Shown: in pieces, positions 25,901-34,662 of the stretch
Layout of the letters: each line of letters opens with the position of its first letter
Numbering within the stretch: position 1 is the first letter of the stretch
Assembly: GCA_958439195.1 (NCBI GenBank)
Contig: OY288151.1
Coordinates: 238,979 to 302,978 of the forward strand
DNA length: 64,000 nucleotides
DNA from: an uncultured Paracoccaceae bacterium
Lineage (GTDB): Bacteria > Pseudomonadota > Alphaproteobacteria > Rhodobacterales > Rhodobacteraceae
Direction of reading: 5' to 3'
The notes under the pieces: model-generated
What the model saw: the letters and a program-made list of their open reading frames with translations, nothing else
Told to the model about the DNA's origin: nothing
Database searches by the model: none
Translations under genes and position numbers: made by a program

Positions 25901-25989
25901 AGCGCGTAAACCTTAATGGCAGGGGGCAGCGGCGTTCGCGGCGTGCATACAGTTTGCTGCACCAGCCGTCTGCACAGCGTGCTGCACGG
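25901..25989 (-). repeat. Dispersed repeat with GTGCAGACG core, copy A
   Basis: The reverse complement of this stretch aligns with 40049-40140: shared blocks in order are CCGTGCA, GTGCAGACG, GTGCAGCAAA, GTATGCACGC and a downstream TAAG..TTTA element. The two copies are in opposite orientation, each just beyond the 3' end of a gene (rfbA here). Confidence 0.7.
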
Positions 25990-26002
25990 CTGATTGGATG
26001 GT

Positions 26003-26878
26003 TTATTCCGATGCGATGCCCAGAAGATAGCGCCCATAATCATTCTTGCGGAAGGTATCGGCCCGTTTCAGCAGATCATCCCGCGTTATGAAACCTGCCC
26101 GCCAGGCGATCTCATCCGGGCTGCCAACTTGAAGCCCCTGCCGGTCTGTCAGGGTGCGGACGAAATTTCCGGCATCCAGAAGTGACCCGTGGGTGCCGGT
26201 ATCCAGCCAGGCATAGCCTCGCCCCATCAGTTCCACCTGAAGGCTGCCCTCTGCACGATATTTTTCAAGCAGATCAACGATTTCCAGTTCGCCCCGCGGA
26301 GATGGCCGGATCGTTTCGGCCAGGTCTGGCGCGCGCCCATCAAGGTAGTAGAGGCCGGTGACAGCATAGTTCGATGGGGGACGTTCGGGTTTTTCGATGA
26401 TGGCCCGCACTTGACCCGCGCTGTCGAAATCGACCACGCCATAGCGTTCAGGATCGGCGACGCGATAGCCAAAAACCGTTCCACCGCTGGTCTGCGCATC
26501 CGCCGTGGCCAGTGCCTGCGGCAGACCGTGTCCGAAAAAGATGTTGTCCCCCAAAACCATAGCCGATGGCGCCCCATCCAGAAAATCACGCGCCAGCAGA
26601 TAGGCCTGCGCCAGACCATCGGGCGAGGGCTGCACGATATAGGTAAATGCCAGCCCCCACTGGCTGCCATCCCCCATCAGCCGTTGGAATTGCGATTGAT
26701 CTTCCGGCGTTGTGATGATTGCGATGTCACGAATTCCGCCCAGCAACAGAACGGACAGCGGATAATAGATCATCGGCTTGTCATAGATCGGCAGAAGCTG
26801 CTTTGACACGCCCATCGTGATTGGCCAAAGCCGCGTGCCGGACCCACCAGCGAGGAGAATGCCCTTGCGTTTGATCAT
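26003..26878 (-). CDS. rfbA: Glucose-1-phosphate thymidylyltransferase
   Basis: 291 residues, the family length. KGILLAGGSGTRLWPITMGV is the nucleotidyltransferase signature, followed by SKQLLPIYDKPMIYYPLSVL, LGDNIFFGH and GRGYAWLDTGTHGSLLDAGN. It makes dTDP-glucose from dTTP and glucose-1-phosphate, the first step to dTDP-L-rhamnose. The ATG at 26878 overlaps the rfbD stop (ATGA); a longer open frame upstream is out of step with the real rfbD gene and is not coding. Last gene of rfbCBDA. Confidence 0.97.
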   Translation of the reverse strand: MIKRKGILLAGGSGTRLWPITMGVSKQLLPIYDKPMIYYPLSVLLLGGIRDIAIITTPEDQSQFQRLMGDGSQWGLAFTYIVQPSPDGLAQAYLLARDFLDGAPSAMVLGDNIFFGHGLPQALATADAQTSGGTVFGYRVADPERYGVVDFDSAGQVRAIIEKPERPPSNYAVTGLYYLDGRAPDLAETIRPSPRGELEIVDLLEKYRAEGSLQVELMGRGYAWLDTGTHGSLLDAGNFVRTLTDRQGLQVGSPDEIAWRAGFITRDDLLKRADTFRKNDYGRYLLGIASE

Positions 26879-27729
26879 TTGTGCAACTCCTTGAGAATGT
26901 CGAAAAGGCCTTGGTGCCAATCGGGGCGTGCGATGCCAAAGCCTTGGGTCAGGCTTGAACAGTCGAGGCGCGAATTCATTGGGCGGGCGGCGGGTGTGGG
27001 ATAGGCAGAGGATGGTATGTCGTTGATGGTGCAAGACAAACCTGCCCCGGCCATGATGACGCGGGCGAAATCGGCCCAACTGGTGTCGGGGCTGCCCGCG
27101 AAGTGATGTGTCCCGCCATCCGCCCTGTCGCAAAGCGCCGTTGCCGCCACGAAAAGCGCGTCGGCAATGGCGGCAGCGGGGGTGGGGCCGCCGATCTGAT
27201 CGGCGACCACGTTCAGACTGTCTCGTTCGGCGCCAAGCCGCAGCATGGTTTTCACAAAGTTCTGACCGTGGGCCGACACGACCCAACTTGTCCGCAGGAT
27301 CAGATGCCGTGCGCCGCTCTTGCGGATGGCAATCTCACCAGCCAGTTTTGACCTGCCATAGGCATTCACCGGGGCGGTGGGATGATCCGGGGAAAAGGGC
27401 GAATTCCCCTTTCCATCAAAGACATAGTCAGTCGAGAGGTGCAGGAAGGGGAGGCCTTTATCCGCACAGGCATGTGCCATTGCCCCCGGACTTGTGCCGT
27501 TGACCAGCGTGGCGGCGGCTTCCTCGGCTTCGGCCTTGTCGACGGCGGTCCAGGCGGCGGCGTTGATCACGGCATCCGATGGATGGGCAGCGATTGCCGC
27601 AGCACAGGCGGAAGGGTTTGATAGATCGGCACGGTCGCGGTCAAGGAATGTGGCAGCAACCCCCGCAGGCATCCGGCGTTCAAGTTCACGTGCCACCTGG
27701 CCGGTTTGGCCAAAGACCAGAAGCCTCAT
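26875..27729 (-). CDS. rfbD: dTDP-4-dehydrorhamnose reductase
   Basis: 284 residues. Rossmann start MRLLVFGQTGQVARELERRM, then INAAAWTAVDKAEAEEA, FLHLSTDYVFDGKGNSPFSP and AYGRSKLAGE (YxxxK) are the RmlD family landmarks. It carries out the last step of dTDP-L-rhamnose synthesis using NAD(P)H. ATG 27729 overlaps the rfbB stop by four bases and is preferred to the upstream open reading, which would overlap rfbB further. Confidence 0.96.
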   Translation of the reverse strand: MRLLVFGQTGQVARELERRMPAGVAATFLDRDRADLSNPSACAAAIAAHPSDAVINAAAWTAVDKAEAEEAAATLVNGTSPGAMAHACADKGLPFLHLSTDYVFDGKGNSPFSPDHPTAPVNAYGRSKLAGEIAIRKSGARHLILRTSWVVSAHGQNFVKTMLRLGAERDSLNVVADQIGGPTPAAAIADALFVAATALCDRADGGTHHFAGSPDTSWADFARVIMAGAGLSCTINDIPSSAYPTPAARPMNSRLDCSSLTQGFGIARPDWHQGLFDILKELHK

Positions 27730-28766
27730 GCCTCGACCCCAAGACGTTGGCCGACACCCTGCCGCGCCTGCAGGGGGCGCCACCACGCTTCATTTTCCAG
27801 ATACCATCTTACGGTGCGGCGCAGACCTTCCTCTAGCGTGACCGAAGGACGCCACCCCAGTTCTTCACGGATACGAGTTGGATCAATGGCATAGCGCAGG
27901 TCGTGGCCGGGGCGATCGGTGACAAAGGTGATCAGCCGGTCATGTGGGGCGGCATTGGGGCGCGCCTCATCCAGCAGGGCGCAAATGGTGCGGACGATGT
28001 CGATATTCATCGCCTCATTCTCGCCGCCGATATTATAGCTGCGCCCGATTGGCCCCTTTTCCAGAACGGTCAACAGGGCATCGGCGTGGTCTTCGACATA
28101 TAGCCAATCGCGCACATTTTCGCCCTTGCCGTAGACGGGGATGGGCTTTCCCGACAGGGCATTCAGGATCACCACGGGGATCAGCTTTTCGGGGAAATGA
28201 AACGGGCCGTAATTGTTGGAACAATTGGTCAGCACCACCGGCAAGCCATAGGTTTCGTGCCAGGCGCGGACAAGGTGATCGGACGCCGCCTTTGACGCAG
28301 AATAGGGGCTGCGCGGATCATAGGGCGTTTCTTCAGTGAACTTCCCTGTGGGACCAAGCGAGCCGAACACCTCATCCGTCGAGATGTGATGGAACCGGAA
28401 ACCCGCCGGTTTTCCCTTGGATTGCCACCAGGCGCGCACGGCTTCAAGCAGTGTGAAGGTGCCCGTCACATTGGTTTCAATGAAATCGGCCGGCCCGTCG
28501 ATGGACCTGTCGACATGGCTTTCGGCCGCAAGGTGCATCACGGCGTCCGGGTCATGCGTGGCCAGGATGCGGTCCAATGCGGCGCGGTCACGGATATCAG
28601 CCTTTTCAAAGGCATAGCCGGGCGCGTTGCCAACAGAGGCCACGTTGTCCAGACAGGCTGCATAGGTCAGCGCGTCCAGATTGACGATGGAATGGCCGCG
28701 CGCGATTGCCAGTCTTACGACGGCAGAGCCGATAAAGCCCGCCCCGCCAGTGACAAGAATTTTCAT
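27726..28766 (-). CDS. rfbB: dTDP-glucose 4,6-dehydratase
   Basis: 346 residues. MKILVTGGAGFIGSAVVRLA binds NAD, HLAAESHVDRSIDGPADFIE is the RmlB signature, HISTDEVFGSLGPTG holds the catalytic Thr-Asp-Glu, and YSASKAASDHLVRAW supplies Tyr and Lys. It converts dTDP-glucose to dTDP-4-keto-6-deoxyglucose. Its start shares one base with the rfbC stop (TGATG), and its stop overlaps rfbD. Confidence 0.97.
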   Translation of the reverse strand: MKILVTGGAGFIGSAVVRLAIARGHSIVNLDALTYAACLDNVASVGNAPGYAFEKADIRDRAALDRILATHDPDAVMHLAAESHVDRSIDGPADFIETNVTGTFTLLEAVRAWWQSKGKPAGFRFHHISTDEVFGSLGPTGKFTEETPYDPRSPYSASKAASDHLVRAWHETYGLPVVLTNCSNNYGPFHFPEKLIPVVILNALSGKPIPVYGKGENVRDWLYVEDHADALLTVLEKGPIGRSYNIGGENEAMNIDIVRTICALLDEARPNAAPHDRLITFVTDRPGHDLRYAIDPTRIREELGWRPSVTLEEGLRRTVRWYLENEAWWRPLQARQGVGQRLGVEA

Positions 28767-29323
28767 CAGGAACCTTCGTAGGTGAATGGGGATGTCCAGT
28801 CGGCGAAAGCAACGGCGGCCTTGTCCTTGGCCGAAAGGACCGGTTCATCCGTGAGGCCCCATTCAATGCCGACCGAATTCCACAGCACCGCGCCGTCGCA
28901 GTCAGGGGCGTAAACATCAGTGCATTTATATTGCACCTCGGTATCCGGCAAAAGCGTGGCAAAGCCATGCAAGAACCCTTTGGGCACCAACAGTTGCATG
29001 CCGTTTTCCGCCGTCAGGTCAACGGCAACCGATTTGCCAAAGGTGGGTGAACCGCGCCGCCCATCCACGGCCACATCCCGTATCGCGCCGCGCGAACAGC
29101 GGATCAGTTTGTCTTGTGCGTGGGGGGCCGATTGATAGTGCAAGCCTCTTACAGTGCCCTGTTGGGCAGAGAAGGAATGATTGTCCTGCACGAAGGCAAG
29201 GTCCAGCCCGGCCGCCGCCATCCGCGTGGCATTCCAGGTTTCCGTGAACCATCCACGGGCATCGCCAAAGCGCTGCGGGGTCAGGATCAGGACACCGGGC
29301 AATTCTGTCTGTTCAATTTTCAT
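28766..29323 (-). CDS. rfbC: dTDP-4-dehydrorhamnose 3,5-epimerase
   Basis: 185 residues, cupin fold. GVLILTPQRFGDARGWFTET, FVQDNHSFSAQQGTVRGLHY (catalytic His in RGLHYQ) and FLHGFATLLPDTEVQYKCTD are diagnostic of RmlC. It acts between rfbB and rfbD. First gene of the rfbCBDA operon; the promoter should lie in the short gap before the SGNH hydrolase gene or further upstream with that gene. Confidence 0.96.
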   Translation of the reverse strand: MKIEQTELPGVLILTPQRFGDARGWFTETWNATRMAAAGLDLAFVQDNHSFSAQQGTVRGLHYQSAPHAQDKLIRCSRGAIRDVAVDGRRGSPTFGKSVAVDLTAENGMQLLVPKGFLHGFATLLPDTEVQYKCTDVYAPDCDGAVLWNSVGIEWGLTDEPVLSAKDKAAVAFADWTSPFTYEGS

Positions 29324-29362
29324 GGGATTGCGGTCGCATGTCTTCGGGGCAGGATTTGGGCA

Positions 29363-30001
29363 TCAGATCAGCGCGGATATGGCATCTGCTACGGCGAGAC
29401 CCAGCTTGGCATGAGCCGCTTCATCGAAATGGACGCCATCGACAGGGCTGACGGAAATCACCTGACCTGCATCCAGAAAGCCCACGCCGCGGGATTGCGC
29501 CAGATCGGCATAAAGCGGTGCCAGCGCCTGTGACCGCGCCGCGCCACCCCAGAATTCCAACCTGATCGGCCCCGTTTCCACAACAGGCGGGGGGCAGATC
29601 AGCAGGATGCGAAAACCACCATGCCGCGTCTGGTATTCCAGCGATTGCGCCACATCCAGAAGCCCGGCGATTCCCGCCACCACCTGTTCCGGCTGTGTCG
29701 TGAAACGTGTCTTCACGTCATTCGTGCCAAGCATCAGGGTCATCACGTCAATCGGTCCATGCGATTGCAGCGCCATACGCAGGGCCGGACGACCATTCAT
29801 GATGTCGCCCATGACCGGATCGTCAAACTGCGCGGTGCGACCGGGCAACCCTTCTTCAACCAGCTCCCAGCTTTGGCCAAGGGTGGCGTGGGTCACGGTC
29901 GGCCAACGCACGCCGGGGCCGAAACGGCGATATTCCGCGCGATCGACAATCGGGGGGGTGCCGTGGGTATTGCTGTCGCCAAATGTCAGCAGGACGGGCA
30001 T
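29363..30001 (-). CDS. SGNH/GDSL family hydrolase (arylesterase-like)
   Basis: 212 residues. The four SGNH blocks are visible: LLTFGDSNTHG (Ser nucleophile in GDSN), block II Gly in LPGRTAQFDDP, block III MLGTNDVKTRF and block V SPVDGVHFDEAAHAKLG with the catalytic Asp-x-x-His. No signal peptide, so probably cytoplasmic. AAAGGA lies six bases before the ATG. It sits 39 bases upstream of rfbC on the same strand and may share its transcript; a role in trimming acyl groups from sugars is possible but unproven. Confidence 0.87.
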   Translation of the reverse strand: MPVLLTFGDSNTHGTPPIVDRAEYRRFGPGVRWPTVTHATLGQSWELVEEGLPGRTAQFDDPVMGDIMNGRPALRMALQSHGPIDVMTLMLGTNDVKTRFTTQPEQVVAGIAGLLDVAQSLEYQTRHGGFRILLICPPPVVETGPIRLEFWGGAARSQALAPLYADLAQSRGVGFLDAGQVISVSPVDGVHFDEAAHAKLGLAVADAISALI

Positions 30002-30132
30002 GGGTCATCCTTTTCTGTTTTGCGGCGCAGGTTATGGTGCCTGTCGGCGCAGGTAAAGCGGCATTGCCCCCTTGGCCTTTGCGCGCCCCGCGCGCATATA
30101 GGGGCTGCGAAAGCAACGCGACGGGGTATGCG

Positions 30133-31038
30133 ATGTTCAGTATGGATGAAAAGACGGTGCCGCAGGCCAACCTGATCAAGGAAGGCACCGAAGCGACCTT
30201 CATGCAGGATGTGATCGAGGCCAGCCGCGAGGTGCCTGTGATCGTTGATTTTTGGGCCACTTGGTGTGGGCCATGCCGAACGCTTGGCCCGGCGCTGGAG
30301 GCGGCTGTGACAGCCGCCAAGGGCAAGGTCAGGATGGTGAAGGTCGATGTCGACAAGAACCAGATGATCGCGGCACAGTTGCGCATCCAATCGATCCCGA
30401 CGGTTTATGCATTTTGGCAGGGCCAGCCGGTTGATGGATTTCAGGGCGCAATCCCGGCATCCGAGATCAAGGCATTTATCGACAAGCTGACGGCGCTGAC
30501 CGGCGAAGATGGCGGTCTGGCCGAGGCGCTGGAAGCCGCCGAACAAATGCTGGCCGAAGGGGCGGTGGCCGATGCGGCCGAAACATTCGCCGCCATCCTG
30601 GGGGAAGAACCGGAAAACGCCGGTGCCTATGCCGGGCTGATCCGCTGCCATCTGGCGCTGGAGCAGTTTGAACAGGCAGATACAATGCTAACCGCTGCCC
30701 CGCCCGCAATCGCCAAAGCGAAGGAGATCGAGGCCGTCCGTGCGCAACTGGAATTGGCGCGGCAGGCGGCGAATGCCGGCCCGGAACAGGAACTGCGCGC
30801 AGCGGTGACCGCTGATCCGCAAGATCGGCAGGCGCGGTTTGATCTGGCGCTGGCGCTGCATGCGGCTGGCAAGGTGGATGAAGCGGTGGATGTGCTGCTG
30901 GACCTGTTCAAACTGGACCGGGAATGGAATGACGGTGCCGCAAAGACCCAGTTGATGACGATATTCGACGCGTTGAAGCCCACCGATCCGATCGCATTGA
31001 AAGGTCGCCGCAGGCTTTCTTCGATGATATTTGCCTGA
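30133..31038 (+). CDS. Thioredoxin-TPR protein (CnoX/YbbN-like)
   Basis: 301 residues. Residues 15-120 are a thioredoxin domain with active site FWATWCGPCRTLGP and the cis-Pro region QSIPTVYAFWQG; residues 130-300 are helical and TPR-like (AEALEAAEQMLAEGAVADAA; FDLALALHAAGKVDEAVDVL). This combination marks the CnoX/YbbN chaperedoxin family, which protects client proteins from aggregation and overoxidation. The CxxC pair is intact, unlike E. coli YbbN, so redox activity is likely. Followed 27 bases later by the LON-domain gene. Confidence 0.92.
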   Translation: MFSMDEKTVPQANLIKEGTEATFMQDVIEASREVPVIVDFWATWCGPCRTLGPALEAAVTAAKGKVRMVKVDVDKNQMIAAQLRIQSIPTVYAFWQGQPVDGFQGAIPASEIKAFIDKLTALTGEDGGLAEALEAAEQMLAEGAVADAAETFAAILGEEPENAGAYAGLIRCHLALEQFEQADTMLTAAPPAIAKAKEIEAVRAQLELARQAANAGPEQELRAAVTADPQDRQARFDLALALHAAGKVDEAVDVLLDLFKLDREWNDGAAKTQLMTIFDALKPTDPIALKGRRRLSSMIFA

Positions 31039-31065
31039 ACGAAGGGACGGCCTAAGTCCACGGTC

Positions 31066-31710
31066 ATGATACACGCCGCCGACCTGCCCGAGACGATCGC
31101 CGTTTTCCCGTTGCCCGGGGCGCTGCTGCTGCCACGTGGCCGCTTGCCGCTGCATATCTTTGAACCGCGCTATCTGGCGATGATCGAGGATTGCCTGAAA
31201 ACAAAACACCGCCTGATCGGAATGATCCAACCGCGCGAGGTGCCCGGAACAGGTGAAAAGCGGTTGAATGCCATCGGCTGCGCCGGGCGTGTTACGGGCT
31301 TTTCGGAAACCGAAGATGGCCGCTATATGATTACCCTTGCAGGCATGTCGCGTTTCCGCGTGCGCGAGGAAATTCAGGGATTCACGCCCTATCGCCGATG
31401 TTCGGTTGATTGGGCCGGGTTTCAGCGTGATCTTGGACCTGTCGAAGATGATCCCGGCTTCCAGCGTGAGGAATTTCTGGCAATGCTGGGTCGGTATTTT
31501 CAGGCAATGAACCTGTCTACGGATTGGTCCAGCCTGAAAGAAGCGGAAACCGAGTTGCTGATCAATTCGCTGTCCATGCTGTGCCCGTTCAGCCCCGAAG
31601 ACAAGCAGGCCCTGCTAGAGGCACCGTCGCTGACCACCCGGCGCGAAACGCTGGTGACACTGATCGAATTTGCCCTGCGCGGCGGATCGGGTGAGGAGAT
31701 CATGCAATGA
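31066..31710 (+). CDS. LON substrate-binding-domain protein
   Basis: 214 residues. IAVFPLPGALLLPRGRLPLH then IFEPRYLAMIEDCLKT and RLIGMIQPR match the N-terminal domain of Lon proteases, but no AAA or Ser-Lys protease domain follows, so this is the stand-alone LON_substr_bdg type. Members are thought to be adaptors or decoys in proteolysis; the function is unknown. It lies between the thioredoxin-TPR gene and the Trm112-like gene, overlapping the latter by four bases (ATGA), an order I associate with Rhodobacteraceae. Confidence 0.9.
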   Translation: MIHAADLPETIAVFPLPGALLLPRGRLPLHIFEPRYLAMIEDCLKTKHRLIGMIQPREVPGTGEKRLNAIGCAGRVTGFSETEDGRYMITLAGMSRFRVREEIQGFTPYRRCSVDWAGFQRDLGPVEDDPGFQREEFLAMLGRYFQAMNLSTDWSSLKEAETELLINSLSMLCPFSPEDKQALLEAPSLTTRRETLVTLIEFALRGGSGEEIMQ

Positions 31711-31889
31711 CCGAAGCCACCGTGATTGACCGCAGGATGCTGGAGGCGCTGGTTTGTCCAGTCACGCAGGCCGTGCTGACCTATGATGCAGAACGGCAGG
31801 AACTTGTGTCAAAGGCGGCGCATCTTGCCTTTCCGATCCGCGATGGCATTCCAATCATGCTGGTCGGTGAAGCGCGCAAGATCGACTAA
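31707..31889 (+). CDS. Trm112-like small protein (UPF0434/YcaR type)
   Basis: 60 residues. LEALVCPVTQAVLTYDAERQ and HLAFPIRDGIPIMLVGEARK match the UPF0434/Trm112 family. Most members have CPxCKGxL; here the second Cys is replaced (CPVTQAVL), so metal binding through a CxxC pair is not possible. It is the last gene of a plus-strand trio. Its stop overlaps the stop of the convergent UbiH-like gene. Confidence 0.9.
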   Translation: MTEATVIDRRMLEALVCPVTQAVLTYDAERQELVSKAAHLAFPIRDGIPIMLVGEARKID

Positions 31890-33115
31890 ATCGCCTTTCC
31901 GGCAAGAAGGCGCGGAAGATCGCCGTTCAATCCGGCGGCCTGACGTATGAATTTGCGGCGCAAAGCCGGCATCGCATTGACGATACCCAGGCCCAGGTCG
32001 CGCCCTGCGCGCAGGATCGCGTTGTCGTTGGAAAACAGTCTGTTGACTGTATCCATCCCCAAAGCCAGCGACGTTGCATCAAAACGCCGCCATCTTTGAT
32101 AGGCGTCCAGCGTGGTCTGGCTGCCGATGTCTTCGCCCCTACGGGCCGCCTCGATCACCACTTGGGCCAGGGCGCCGACATCGCGCAGGCCAAGGTTCAG
32201 ACCCTGCCCCGCGATGGGATGCACGCCGTGCGCGGAATCGCCCACCAAAGTCACGCGCGGCGCGATGAACCTTTCTGCCAAAGACAGCGACAGGGGATAG
32301 GTAAAGCGGTCACCGGCAAGGGTGATCTTGCCCAGAAAATCCCCAAAGCGCGGACGCAGCGCCACCAGATACTGATCATCCGGCAAAGCCTGAATCCGGG
32401 CGGCGTTTTCTTCGGTTTCGCTCCAGACGATGCTGGAATGGTGGCCACCTTTCAGCGGCAAAATGGCAAGCGGCCCTTCGGGCATGAAAAACTGATGCGC
32501 GACACCCTGATGATCAAGTTCGTGGTGAATCGCGGTGACAAGCGCGGTTTGACCATAACCCCAACCGACGCGGCGGATGCCTGCCCGTGCCGCCGTGCCG
32601 CTGCCCCGCCCGTCACAGCCCACAAGCAGGCGGCCTGTCAGGTTTTTTCCGCTGCCCAGCGTGACTGTCACGGAATTCACTGTCACATCCTGTGCCGTGA
32701 CGGTTTCTCCAGACAACAGGGTTATATTCGGCTCATCTGCCATGGCGGCAAGGAAGGCCGCATACAGATAACGGTCTTCAAGCAGGAACCCCATCGGGCC
32801 TTCTTCGATTTCGGCGGCATCGAATGTCAGGAAAAACGGAGCAGGCCCCTGACCTGCTAGCCCGTCGGATGCCTTGATCTTGTGGATCGGCTGCGCCTTG
32901 TCGCCAATACGGTCCCAAACCCCAGTCACGGTCAGCAGACGCTTTGACGCGATGGCCAATGCGTAGGCGCGCCCGTCAAAGCCCGCCTCGGCACGGTTGA
33001 TGGCTGGGCGATTGTCGATCACGATGACCTTTAGCCCGCCTTGTGCAAGGGCAAGCGCAAGTGCAGGGCCGTTCAGGCCGCCACCAACGATCAAGATATC
33101 AGCATCAGGTGTCAT
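31886..33115 (-). CDS. UbiH/UbiF/COQ6 family FAD-dependent monooxygenase
   Basis: 409 residues. ADILIVGGGLNGPALALALA is the FAD Rossmann motif, LLVGCDGRGSGTAARAGIRR is the mid DG motif, and RVTLVGDSAHGVHPIAGQGL then NLGLRDVGAL is the GD motif of aromatic hydroxylases in ubiquinone synthesis. Which ring position it hydroxylates cannot be said from sequence alone. It converges on the Trm112-like gene and diverges from the amidase gene. Confidence 0.92.
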   Translation of the reverse strand: MTPDADILIVGGGLNGPALALALAQGGLKVIVIDNRPAINRAEAGFDGRAYALAIASKRLLTVTGVWDRIGDKAQPIHKIKASDGLAGQGPAPFFLTFDAAEIEEGPMGFLLEDRYLYAAFLAAMADEPNITLLSGETVTAQDVTVNSVTVTLGSGKNLTGRLLVGCDGRGSGTAARAGIRRVGWGYGQTALVTAIHHELDHQGVAHQFFMPEGPLAILPLKGGHHSSIVWSETEENAARIQALPDDQYLVALRPRFGDFLGKITLAGDRFTYPLSLSLAERFIAPRVTLVGDSAHGVHPIAGQGLNLGLRDVGALAQVVIEAARRGEDIGSQTTLDAYQRWRRFDATSLALGMDTVNRLFSNDNAILRAGRDLGLGIVNAMPALRRKFIRQAAGLNGDLPRLLAGKAI

Positions 33116-33198
33116 GCGCCAAATATGGGTGGTGCGGCGGGATTGTCCATGCGCTGCCTTGCCGCTACGGTCCGGGGAAACAGAGGGGAATTCGGCGG

Positions 33199-34530
33199 AT
33201 GGCCAAAAGCTGGCAGAACCTGACGGCGGCGGAACTGGGGCGTGAGATCGGGGCAGGGCGGATCAATCCGGTTGATCTGGCGGAACTGCATCTGGACGCG
33301 ATCAGCAACCATCCCCATGCCAATCGCATTTATGCCAGATTGACCGCAGCGCGTGCGCGGGCCGAGGCGATGGCAGCCCATGACCGCGCCCGAAAAGGGT
33401 TTCGTCGCGGCCTGCTGGATGGCGTTCCCGTCAGTTGGAAAGACCTGTTCGACACGGCGGGAATAGCCACCGAGTCGGGATCGGCGCTTTTGAAAGGCCG
33501 CACCCCAAACCGCGATGCCGAGGTGCTTGAAGTGGCAACCCAAGGTGGGTTGGTCTGTCTGGGCAAGACCCATATGTCGGAACTTGCGTTTTCCGGCCTT
33601 GGATTGAACCCGGTCACGGCGACGCCGCCTTGCATCAACGATGAAAGTGCGGTTCCGGGCGGATCATCATCCGGGGCGGCGGCATCGGTGGCCTATGGGC
33701 TGGCCCCGGCGGCCATCGGGTCTGATACCGGGGGGTCGGTGCGGATACCGGCGGCCTGGAATGATCTGGTCGGTTTGAAAACGACGGCGGGGCGTATTTC
33801 CCTGCGTGGAGTGGTTCCCCTGTGTGAACGGTTCGATACGGTTGGCCCGATTGCCCGCACGGTAGAGGATTGTGCGCATCTTCTGGCGGCGCTGGAGGGC
33901 GGGCGGCCCACTGATCTGGGCGGGGCAAGCCTGGTTGGCACGCGGTTGCTGGTGCTGGAAACCGTGGCACTGGATGATCTGCGCGACCGTCCGGCGCAGG
34001 GGTTCGAGGATGCCTGCACACGGCTTGCCACCGCAGGTGCCGACCTGCATCAGGCCAAGATCCCCGAAGTGGCCGAAGCGATGGGTTTGGCCGCCGCACT
34101 GTTCACCGCCGAAGCCTATGGCATCTGGCGCGATGAGATCGAGGCCGCGCCGCAGAAGATGTTTCCCCGTATTCTGGAACGGTTCCGGTCGGGGGCGGGG
34201 TTTTCGGGGGCGGATTATATCGCGGGCTGGCGTCGGTTAGAGGTTCTGCGCAAGGTCTGGGCAGAACGGACGGCCGGATTTGACGCCGTGATCCTGCCGA
34301 CATCGCCCATTTTGCCGCCGAATGCGCAACGGTTGATGACCGATGACAATTATTATGTGACGGAAAACCTTTTGGCGCTGCGCAACACCCGGATCGGCAA
34401 CCTGATGGGGCTGTGCGGGCTGACCCTGCCCACGATGCAACCGTCCTGCGGCATCAGTTTTCTGGGTGCGCCGATGCAGGAAGAGCGTCTGCTGCGGCTG
34501 GGCGTAGCGGCGGCGCGCGCCTTGCGTTAG
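33199..34530 (+). CDS. Amidase signature family protein
   Basis: 443 residues. The Ser-cisSer-Lys triad is present: Lys in GVPVSWKDLFDTAG, and the two serines in VPGGSSSGAAASVAYGLAPA followed by IGSDTGGSVRIPAAWNDLVG. It resembles GatA but lacks a nearby gatB/gatC, so it is more likely a free amidase (indoleacetamide, aryl- or alkylamides) than a tRNA amidotransferase subunit. ATG 33199 is used; the open frame continues upstream, but that part overlaps the divergent gene. Confidence 0.88.
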   Translation: MAKSWQNLTAAELGREIGAGRINPVDLAELHLDAISNHPHANRIYARLTAARARAEAMAAHDRARKGFRRGLLDGVPVSWKDLFDTAGIATESGSALLKGRTPNRDAEVLEVATQGGLVCLGKTHMSELAFSGLGLNPVTATPPCINDESAVPGGSSSGAAASVAYGLAPAAIGSDTGGSVRIPAAWNDLVGLKTTAGRISLRGVVPLCERFDTVGPIARTVEDCAHLLAALEGGRPTDLGGASLVGTRLLVLETVALDDLRDRPAQGFEDACTRLATAGADLHQAKIPEVAEAMGLAAALFTAEAYGIWRDEIEAAPQKMFPRILERFRSGAGFSGADYIAGWRRLEVLRKVWAERTAGFDAVILPTSPILPPNAQRLMTDDNYYVTENLLALRNTRIGNLMGLCGLTLPTMQPSCGISFLGAPMQEERLLRLGVAAARALR

Positions 34531-34662
34531 GGCAGACGGGTCGGAAAAGCCACAGCCGCGCGCGGCAAGTTGTGCTGTGGCTTGCGTTTTTCTGGACCGA
34601 CGCGCGCTGGTTGGTTATCGTTAAGCAGAACGGGGCGATACGACCCCGACATTGAGGCATGA

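Noticed and set aside
26879..27286. N-terminal extension of the rfbA reading frame
   Set aside because: It runs through the real rfbD gene in another frame, has no family features, and rfbA has a proper ATG at 26878 coupled to the rfbD stop.
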